NCBI RefSeq assembly: GCF_001039355.2
Contig: NW_019775419.1
Span: 354,929-402,863 of the forward strand
Source of the DNA: Lingula anatina
Taxonomy: Eukaryota > Brachiopoda > Lingulata > Lingulida > Lingulidae
Direction: 5' to 3'
Length of the DNA stretch: 47,935 nucleotides
The notes beneath the pieces were generated by a model. It was not told the DNA's origin. It did not search any database and saw nothing but the letters and a program-made list of their open reading frames with translations. Of the stretch, positions 40,201 to 47,935 are shown in pieces (the stretch's first letter is position 1; every line of letters starts with the position of its first letter). Position numbers and translations under genes: made by a program.

Positions 40201-42500
40201 TGTGTTCATCCTATTGTTCGAAGTGCCAGCTGTGGTATAAGTCAGTTACAACTACTCTTCGTCAACAGTATGCGACATACAAGGGCAAATTATATCTCGG
40301 CTGCGCCTTGATATAATTACACTTTTGTATGTCGCATACAGTGGACGACTCAAGTTGTAACTAGTACAAAACTCAGTGCAATGTACTGAAAACTAGAAAC
40401 AACTGTTACCTCAATATTCTAATACGATTTGTTTGTTGTCACTGACATAGTGAATTTTTTTTCCCAAAATACAGACTGTTGGTTGTATAATCCCTGGTTG
40501 ACATAGCATGACAGCACTAAGAAAGTCACTGAGTTAGCTAATTTGGGGAGAAAGTTTACGCAATAATTTCTGGTTAAACTCAACCTTTTTTTTTTTTAGA
40601 CAGGGCTCATGAAGAAGTATCTCAATTGCCACTCTTGTCATAACATGTCCTGTAATACAACATGTTAGGTTTCAAGGCAAAATGAGGAGGGATGATGGAG
40701 TGGCAGGATGAAGAAGTCCTGCTAGCAGATTCTTTCCATACTCACCTATCTCCCAGTATCCTCTCTTGAGTCATCTCCTCCTGGAGTTCATTCCACACAC
40801 TCTGAGACATCAAAATGCTGTCCTCGATATCCTTCTGCACATCCTCCCCCTCATCTCCATCCCGATCCTCCTCCTCCTCCTCCTCAGTTTGAGGACCACC
40901 ATGGAGAATGCTGTCTTGATCCTCCAAATTGTAAACCTGGGACTCCACTTGGGATGATATCGGAGAGCTGTCATCTGCCATTTTAGCCAAAATCTTAGCT
41001 AGCTCTTGGTCTTGAGATCCACCTAGATTATTTTAAAAAAGAATTATCAAAGTGATAACAAAATGAATTTTTATCCTTCAACAGGTAAAATGTCTAGCAA
41101 ACAGACAGACATAAAGACACGCACACAGAAATACCGACATACAGATTATATAATAGACCCTGCATAATGTTATTTTAGAGCATCTATGATTTAAATCCAT
41201 CAGTAGATTTTTTTTTGCATTTGAGTGTTGTGATTGGATGAAACTATATGGTCATGTAAGAATAACTGCTGTTTTCTAGATATATTCGTTTAATCAAATT
41301 TACATTCATGTAAGAATTTATTTGAAATCCTAGAGGTTTGCTCACATCATACAGTATATTTACTTAAACTTTTACAATCTATATACCTACATTGAAATTC
41401 ACATTTAATTTGTAGTCTTAGTTTCTGAATCACAAAACACTTTTAATTGAAACTGGGACATCTTAAAAAATAGGTTGGGAAAATAGAAAGATTACAAAAT
41501 ACAATGTAACTTAGAGCCATCATTGTACAAAAGATCTTGCCAAGTTAAAACACATAATTTTACCTAAGCACTGGGAGTCTATTTCATCTGGAGACCCCTG
41601 AAAGCTTTGACTAAAAGACACCACCCTCTGTATACATTCTTCATCCACTACAGGTTCATCTGCATCTTCATCTCCAAGCAAAACTGTGTCAGCACTGGCA
41701 CGGCTATTTTCTAAGGCAAAAAGTATTTTATATGAAAAGTAGTCTTAATGCATTTTGAAAATGTCCATTTAAAAGTCATGTTTCCATGTCTAAATACCCT
41801 GCTAAGCTACCATGATCTTAAAACCTTGGTTAATACACTTTAGACCTATTAAAACGGGTACTAGGTGAAAACAAAGCAAAAAGGGGAAATACACATACAC
41901 GTACTGTAACCCCTTTGTTTTTTACAAACATCTTTATGGAATTCAGACAAAAATTCTGATAAAAAATTTCTGAAATAAAGAAATTTTGATCAACAAGGAC
42001 AAATAATACAGGAGTTTCTTAAAAAAACGAAAAAAATGTCCTACCTTCAGACAAATGGAAGTCCACCACACTGGCTGGTGAACATGGGACACTACTCTCC
42101 ACCACCTCCATGCTATTTTGAGAACCCTCAGAAGATTGAGATTGGGATTGCCTGAATAAGGAATTTCATAAATCATTAATAAATCTACCAGCATGTCTCA
42201 GTACTTGGATCCTTCTTACATTTCAGTTCAAAGAGATAAGATGCAGTTTAGATTCATCTCAAAATTACCCCGCTTGAAAATATTAAGATGACCAAAAATC
42301 TGGCCATCACAACTTTATTAACTTAAGTTTGACCTTTTTAGAAAATTGATACTGATTTTGTAACTAAAGAAACTGGGATGTTCATAGAGATCTACTTACA
42401 CAATTGCCTGGTGTCTTCTTATGATATCCAGAAGTCTCTCACGGAACATCTGATCACTCTCAGTGGGAGGGATGAAGCCTCTTTCTGTAAAAAAAAATCA

Positions 42501-42531
<31 letters not shown>

Positions 42532-42847
42532 TATTTTGTGTTGGATGACTACACATAACTCGAGTCTTTGCCATTGATTGAGGGAACTGATTAAGCATTG
42601 CCAACTGGAAAAAAATTACACATTTGAAATTCTTCACTGAATTACGTACAACAAAATGTTTAAAATTTCAGACATATGAACAGCATTAGCTGGAAGCTTT
42701 GTCCAATATTTTGGAGAGTGTTTGAAAGTTCTCACCTTGGGACTCAGGTGGTGAAATATTTGACGTATCTCCTTTTTCTTTTCTTCTCTGTTTTTCATCC
42801 TCCCAGAGAGCCACCAGCCCAGGGTTAGCACCAAGATTGGCTGAATA

Positions 42848-42902
<55 letters not shown>

Positions 42903-45654
42903 ACTGATCAAAAATATAAATGCACTAAACTAAAATGGTCAGTTGAAATGGATAATCATGAAATATGCCCAGGTTGATGGTTTATTTGTGAATTGATGGA
43001 TTTGTTTTGATCAAGTATAGTGGTCTGGTTTCACTTGGTCTCTCCCCATGAGTATACTCAAAGGTTCAGTTTTTCCACCCCTAAGACTAATGGAGCATGA
43101 CGGAGTGGAGGTCAATCTGTATGACCAATACACAGACACTCCTTACAGTCTAGGCAATAAAAGAGCACACCAAAATGTGCATTTCTGTCACTTGTCAACA
43201 TGCCACTAATGTCTGAAATCATGAGGAAGCGTGCCATCCGCTTGTTCAATGCTGGCTTGTTGGTAACAGAAGTTGCAGCATGCCTGAATGTGCATCATTC
43301 CACTGTCAGCCATCTGAGAACAAGCTTCAGAGACACTGGTAGCACTAGGAACCACCCACATTCCCGCTGACCACGTGTTACCACACCCAATATGTCGCCC
43401 ATTGAACACCTGTGGGATTTTCTGGATCAGCGTTTTCGCCATCATGTTCCTGCTCCTGAGAATGGGCTATGCATTTAAACTTCCTGCAATGCTCTCAAAG
43501 TGATGTCTATTTTTTGAGAAAAATTTGCTGTTAATGTTGGCCATATACTCTAGTTACAAACATGAAAATAAATCAACATATTCTTTTGTGCATTTATATT
43601 TTTGTTCAATGTAGTTTCGTGCGTTTATATTTTTGTTCAGTGTAAATAAATAATATTCCTCACATCTCAACATTAACACAAGAAGTCAACACCCCTTTAA
43701 CTTAGGTAATCTCACATAAACAATATTACAGCAATAAAATATTATAAGTTACTGTTTGGCTGTGGATGCGTAAAATATCACTCCTTATCCACAAAGTAAG
43801 AAATTTATTTCTTCATATCTTAGATACAATGAAAAAAAACCTACCATCAACTTCCATCCTGTTCATAATGTCTGCTGCTACTGCATCGACCTCCAGCTCG
43901 CACGTACTTTGTCTCTCCACCTCAGCACCAAGAAGCATGTCCCTGCAAATACAGACACAAAAATAATAAATAAATAAATAGATTTATTTTGAAAAAAAAA
44001 ATGCCTCTGAAATTGAAGTTTCACACACAAAACTCATATCCAAATGACCAGAACTGAAGCAATGATTAGTCTATAAATCTAGCATCCAAAAGGAGATAAG
44101 AATTTCAACATAGTTTATCATTTTAGATAACAAACATAGTCATGCAACAAAATGAATTATACAGTTAGACCTGGCAGAATTGTTAATCAAACAACCTATG
44201 ATGGCTACAACAAGGATAGTGGAGTGGAGGATAGAAAGAGGCCTGGCAGACCAAAGTTAGCTTGGAAGGACGTGGTGAGAAGAGACAGGGAAGCGCTTGG
44301 TCTAGTCGGTGAGGACCCTCAGGATAGATCAAGTTGGAGGGGAAGACTGCGTGTCAGACTGGCCCCACCCTCTGTTGAGGATTAATCCCGGCCAGTATAA
44401 TATAAATTCGGATGATGATGATGATGTTCAAGTAAAGAAGTTGGGAGATCACATACCCTATTAGATATAATATTTATAGAATTGACTTACTCCGCTATGT
44501 TTTCTGCATCCCATATATTCTGACTTGAATGAAGGCTGCTTTTATTGCTATCATTCAGAAGAGCTGCTGTAGGTGAAAGGTCATCAGACCTCTTCACTTC
44601 AGGGCCCCTGGGCCCATCTGCAAAAACATCATAATTTTCAAAAATAAAATAAAAAAATTCAATCAATCAATGACAGTACATAAGCTCTATAATATTTGAA
44701 AATTTTAACCTTAAGAAAATTATGCATAAAATTTTAGATTACCATATCATTAGGCTATTTTCTAAATTTAATTTAAATAAAAAATATAATGAATTACCAG
44801 CTTGTTGTTGACTTCTTCTGAACTTCACGGCTGACAAATGGATCAAGTTCATGCCATACAAGTTGTAATCAATGAAGAACTGAAATGATAAAATTCAAAT
44901 AAAAAGGTCAATACAATATTTGTAGAAGAATATATTACCCTTTTTTAAAATAATCAATAGCTGAATACTTAAATCCCTTTTTGTCTTTATAATTGCACCA
45001 CACTGAATTCAAATAAACCAGGTCAATGGGCTAATAAAGCAGTTGCTAGTCAATTATTAATGTGCGTGTGTGTGAGCACAAGTGTACTTGCATGACAGTT
45101 ATTTTCCGTTTTGTTTGATGCATATAAAACAAAATTGTCAGGACACACTGTTTATATTCAGTGGTAATATATAATACTGTGACAAAAAGGCCTCAAAATT
45201 TTTTTCATCCTAAAGGTAGATAAAAAGAGTATCCTTTCAATCAAAAACAAACAGTGAATTGATTAAACAGCAGTTTTTCTTAACAGGTTTGATTTTGGGT
45301 TTGTGGATATATAAGAAGAACAGAAATTCACAAAAAAATCTGTAAGGGATAAGCATAACATTGCACCAGTTTTCATATCAATAATTTTTAAAAATGAAAA
45401 ATACTTGACAGATGAAAATGCATGATATTTAGCTGAAAAAGTGGGTTAAAAGGTAAATCATCATTATGTGGCTTTTTCCCAAATATCGATGAAAGGGAAT
45501 TGCATAGGAAATGACTTTATTCAGACTGTATATTATTCTACGAAGAAAATATGCTACAATATTGCAGCATGAATAAATTAGAGGCAAACTAAACATACCA
45601 TCACAATGTGTGGCATAGCAAACAGCACTGCGCAAAAATATGTATAGTATTGTG

Positions 45655-45692
<38 letters not shown>

Positions 45693-47005
45693 AATACATA
45701 GATTTGAAGATATAATTACGTAAAATAAAAAAAACATATTTCAGCGACCAAGACCTGATCATATAATTCTTAAAATTTCATATGAAATATCCGAAAGGGA
45801 AACATTTCCTGGAGACAAAAGTGACAAAGAGTTTTGTTGTTATTGTCACTAATAAAACCTGTAAATAAATATGTAAATACCTGCAGGTTAAATGGAATGT
45901 GTGTCTCATGAGGCTGGAAGGGTTTATTCAATATGGCTCCCCCTTGGAGCAAATCTGCTACCCTGGAAAATTGGGATATTGCACAGTTATAACAATATTC
46001 ATAGGAACTATCAGTTAATAGGCATACTAGGACCAGTAAAAAATTGAATGTAAAACTGAATGATATCTAAGGAACACTTAATTAAGGTGGTTGAAAAATC
46101 AGACAAAACGCAATCTTATAAATTTGATCAACACCATCATAATAAAATGCAAAATCAACAAAACTTGTACAATATTACTAACAAAATAGAGCGTAATGAT
46201 GTTCAAGCTTATATGATATATAATTTACAAATGACATTTCAATAATTTACTTTGTGGAACAGTTGAGGTATCAATCAACTGAATGAGACAAATGTTATAT
46301 CATGTTACGTATAATATATATAGAGAGAGCCATCATCATGCAACTGCTACCTGAAAGCAACTTTTATATAAAAGGAAAAGCAAGATTGAACAAATGTGTT
46401 GTGATCTGTGAAATACAGTTTTATCAGGAAGAACTCAAATAAAGCGAAATTTAAGGGCAAGTAAATTACAAATTTAACCTTGCCTCCGTATCTATTTTTA
46501 ACTCAAAATCTAAGTGATTTCAAAAATATACCACCAACTTATTTTTTCCATCAACCAGCATTCAACATGCAATCATCATCAAAGCTTATGCTTTAAGAGC
46601 CTTACAGACATTTTTTTCCAAATAAAAATTGTTTCAAAAAATCAATTATGTGGAAGCTCTTCCATTAGGTTAAAAAATCTACATTAAAAAAAATGTAATC
46701 TTAACCTGAACACAGCTCATTCAAACATCTGAAACTAGTGCCAACTGAACATAATCACAACTTTAGGAGGTGGCTGAAGATTAATTTCTTTTTTACTGTA
46801 TAAAAAGGTTTAGATTCATAAAGCTGAAAATGATAATTTACGAAAAAAAATTACTCCAAAAGACCTTGGCCTTAAGAAGATCAACATTTTGTTACATGTA
46901 GAATTGTTTTCTGAATGTCATTCAACTTACTTCTTTACCATATTAGGACTGTAAAGGTATATCTTCAAAAATAACTCCTCTTTGGGATGAAAACCATAGA
47001 ATGGT
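23872..47005 (-). CDS. REV3L: DNA polymerase zeta catalytic subunit REV3L, 5' end outside the window
   Basis: Family-B polymerase that extends primers past DNA damage, partnered with REV7 (MAD2L2), POLD2 and POLD3. There are 32 exons, phases consistent throughout: 47005-46931, 45962-45881, 44879-44798, 44617-44491, 43942-43845, 42840-42736, 42484-42400, 42151-42045, 41710-41564, 41022-40746, 39816-39719, 39274-33349, 33097-33058, 32868-31993, 31724-31602, 31387-31038, 30789-30674, 30420-30302, 29965-29847, 29571-29430, 29170-28920, 28489-28432, 28200-28121, 27923-27854, 27620-27513, 27224-27000, 26783-26646, 26280-26090, 25698-25471, 24693-24627, 24433-24272, 24015-23872. That is 3604 residues, plus roughly 100 missing at the N-terminus (human protein about 3130). 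Landmarks: FFIDYNLYGMNL (N-terminal domain), motif A DFQSLYPSI, motif B region NVTFGYTSANFSGRMPC, motif C YGDTDS, and two C-terminal Cys clusters. It looks intact. Confidence 0.97.
24836..24872 (+). repeat. Short dispersed repeat, copy 1
   Basis: About 37 bp (CACGTGTCGTACACATTTAC core) that recurs at 25060-25100 in the same orientation in the same REV3L intron. Confidence 0.7.
25060..25100 (+). repeat. Short dispersed repeat, copy 2
   Basis: Diverged copy of 24836-24872 (CATGTGTCGTATACATGTAC core). The two copies bracket about 190 bp of T-rich sequence, perhaps ends of one small element. Confidence 0.65.
26449..26479. repeat. (ATT)n microsatellite in a REV3L intron
   Basis: About ten units. 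A 14-base G run also occurs at 26069-26082 just past an exon end. Confidence 0.9.
27621..27853 (-). other. REV3L: GC-AG intron in REV3L
   Basis: Donor AAG|GCAAGT on the minus strand (GC at 27853-27852), acceptor TTGTAG. Using it gives KGDK|ALERLL, matching the family. The nearest GT (27849) would shift the frame. Confidence 0.8.
28208..28260. repeat. (AAAT)n microsatellite in a REV3L intron
   Basis: About 13 units, starting within 10 bp of the acceptor of exon 28200-28121 (on the intron side). Confidence 0.95.
32659..32688 (-). other. REV3L: REV7-binding motif 2 in REV3L
   Basis: VVMTPCRPPP in the 876-bp exon fits the same consensus and lies where the second human REV7 site (IMPCKCAP region) is found. 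The following RRWLYGQ resembles the human VQVWLQ segment. Confidence 0.65.
33349..39274 (-). other. REV3L: REV3L giant exon (5,926 bp)
   Basis: A single open exon of 1974 full codons, acceptor TTTCAG at 39275 and donor AA|GTAAGT. It encodes the low-complexity, Ser/Pro/Asp/Glu/Lys-rich middle of REV3L. A strongly basic stretch lies at about 35750-36230 (SRKSQRKRKRKLKFG, then repeated Lys/Arg clusters). Its 3' end encodes a REV7-binding motif and PEKPKELGG, which aligns with the human PEKPREIGG segment. Vertebrate REV3L also has one unusually large exon here. Confidence 0.92.
33438..33479 (-). other. REV3L: REV7-binding motif 1 in REV3L
   Basis: VLTPVKLPPSRDEV fits the phi-phi-x-P-x-x-x-P-P consensus bound by the HORMA protein REV7. 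It aligns with ILKPLMSPPSREEI of human REV3L, with the same downstream SR-acidic residues. Confidence 0.8.
40244..40362. repeat. Long hairpin (inverted repeat, arms about 54 bp)
   Basis: Left arm 40244-40296 and right arm 40309-40362 are largely complementary, with a perfect GTATGCGACATACAA block and its complement, and a GC-rich loop of about 12 bp. In a REV3L intron. No coding potential; it resembles a foldback MITE. Confidence 0.85.
42500..42530. repeat. (AAT)n microsatellite
   Basis: About ten units, 15 bp upstream (on the minus strand) of the acceptor for REV3L exon 42484-42400. Confidence 0.9.
42846..42903. repeat. (AAAT)n microsatellite
   Basis: About 14 units. It lies between a REV3L acceptor (42842-42841) and the left end of the Tc1-like element. 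Confidence 0.95.
42904..43642 (+). mobile_element. Internally deleted Tc1/mariner-like DNA transposon
   Basis: Left terminal inverted repeat at 42904-42925 (CAAAAATATAAATGCAC core). Its complement is at 43588-43611, and a second tandem copy of the right end is at 43619-43642. About 740 bp, far shorter than an autonomous Tc1 element. Inside is a reading frame with the N-terminal helix-turn-helix and the very end of a transposase. Confidence 0.75.
43200..43478 (+). pseudogene. Tc1-like transposase remnant, DDE core deleted
   Basis: One frame from ATG 43200 to TAA 43476-43478. It reads RKRAIRLFNAG and VTEVAACLNVHHSTVSHL (paired-like HTH), RDTGSTRNHPHSR, then an in-frame TGA at 43368-43370 where Arg is usual. 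It then jumps from PRVTTP straight to NMSPIEHLWDFLDQR, the C-terminal motif. The whole catalytic DDE region (roughly 200 residues in the family) is missing without loss of frame. Confidence 0.75.
44196..44426 (+). mobile_element. 3' end of a non-LTR retrotransposon (LINE)
   Basis: The frame ending at 44385 reads KRPGRPKLAWKDVVRRD, EALGL and DPQDRSSWRGRLR, the usual C-terminus of LINE ORF2 proteins. It is followed by about 25 bp and a (GAT)n tail (44410-44426), a common LINE 3' end. Severely 5'-truncated, in a REV3L intron on the opposite strand. Clade not determined. Confidence 0.65.
45655..45689. repeat. (AT)n microsatellite in a REV3L intron
   Basis: About 17 AT units. Confidence 0.95.
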
Positions 47006-47935
47006 CTGAAATCAGATATATTCAATCACTTGCGACTGCAACATTCCCAAGTGGCTTAAGGCATTGTTTATGCCGAAAATGTAGAACATTAAAACTAATA
47101 AAAATTGCATTCACTGATGTGATACGTTTGAAATAATTTTCTCCATATATGACAAGTCAGAACAAGTATATTTGATAGCTTGAGCATGTAACTATATCCA
47201 GTGTGCTTACAAAAAAATGCCCCCCAGCAACTACCACGGCATTTCTTAACAAGGCAGCAAAGCTGTCAAATGTACAGACAAAAAGCAGGAAATAACTATG
47301 TACAAAATAGGCTACTGTTTATTCTGATGCAAAAGTACATTATGTTAAACTGTAAATTCAACATCAAATTTTAATTATGCTCAACAGGTAATACCAATGA
47401 AAGTAAAATGTGTAACAAGCATAAGGCTTCAGGCCCATGAGAGTTCAAGTTCACACTTTGAAAATGTATAACTTCCAGAAAAAGAAGCCAATTAGACTGC
47501 TTTTCCAACTCAGGCTGCATGCCAATTTTCGAACTTGACCTCCGTTTTAGTAAGATCGTTTACTCCTGAGAGTTTCACGACAACAGGCCTATCGGTTTTC
47601 CTTGAAATGTGTTTACAGTGTTGCATATATGTTGAAAAGTGAAAGAAAAAAGCATAACTTCTACAATAATGGCCCGATCATCCTGATTTTCGAACTTGAC
47701 CTGCGTTTTATGAATATTCATCAGCTCTTTAAATATAAAGCCCAAAAGTAAAACTGCCTTCCACTTATCGTGTTTACAATGAAAGTGCAAGGTGCCGGCA
47801 ACAGCGATGACGGCGACGACAGACGCAGGTGATGGCAATATGTACAGACACATCTGTACATATTTACTGTACTGTTTGAGAACAGTAAGTGACATGGTTT
47901 TTCTTAAATGGTCATCATGGGAGCAGTGCCCAAAA
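47006..47935. other. Upstream intron of REV3L, running off the window
   Basis: The exon at 47005 starts with the third base of a codon, so it is internal. No further coding exon is visible here. Most of the stretch is copy B of repeat R. Confidence 0.7.
47251..47840 (+). repeat. Dispersed repeat 'R', copy B (uninterrupted)
   Basis: About 590 bp matching copy A (5209-5575 plus 6123-6240) in the same order and orientation. It contains two internal copies of a TTTTCGAACTTGACCT motif (47522 and 47692 region). No terminal inverted repeats or coding frame were recognised. Confidence 0.75.

Noticed and set aside
44152-44385. Host gene encoding a 77-residue basic protein
   Set aside because: The sequence is the C-terminus of LINE proteins followed by a GAT microsatellite tail.

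Overview
The window is eukaryotic nuclear DNA from an animal. It is AT-rich and has split genes with consensus splice sites, microsatellites and decayed transposons. The gene content, a Dlish-type SH3 adaptor and a Penelope-like element suggest an invertebrate, most likely a lophotrochozoan such as a bivalve mollusc. That placement is inference from remembered family distributions, not from a search. Every exon boundary given here was set by hand from GT/GC-AG sites and checked for codon phase across each junction.

Layout, left to right: (1) bases 1-1947, minus strand, the N-terminal half of a 3-mercaptopyruvate sulfurtransferase (MPST), running off the left edge. (2) 3067-4279, plus strand, a two-exon adaptor with two SH3 domains, resembling the insect protein Dlish. 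(3) 4696-10695, minus strand, the complete seven-exon mitochondrial ribosomal protein MRPS15. Its introns hold a 5'-truncated Penelope-like retroelement nested inside another repeat, and an inverted pair of signal-peptide-like reading frames. (4) 11040-13221, plus strand, complete five-exon PACRG, head to head with MRPS15 across 344 bp. (5) 15702-19902, plus strand, a cathepsin L-like cysteine protease with two adjacent alternative versions of one 64-codon exon. (6) About 4 kb of intergenic or UTR sequence with a 190-bp tandem duplication broken by an N. (7) 23872-47005, minus strand, REV3L, the catalytic subunit of DNA polymerase zeta. It has 32 exons in the window, including one of 5.9 kb, and its first exons lie beyond the right edge.

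The genes do not form a pathway: sulfur metabolism, cell-surface growth or polarity signalling, mitochondrial translation, cilia, lysosomal proteolysis and translesion DNA synthesis are all present. The most interesting signals are the cathepsin L exon pair (same length, same phase, 67-bp gap, different residues in the predicted S2-pocket segment), the inverted signal-peptide-like pair whose differences are mostly synonymous or conservative, an unnamed dispersed repeat with one interrupted and one uninterrupted copy, and a long hairpin in a REV3L intron. Two introns (MRPS15 intron 1 and one in REV3L) use GC donors in the same AAG|GCAAGT context.
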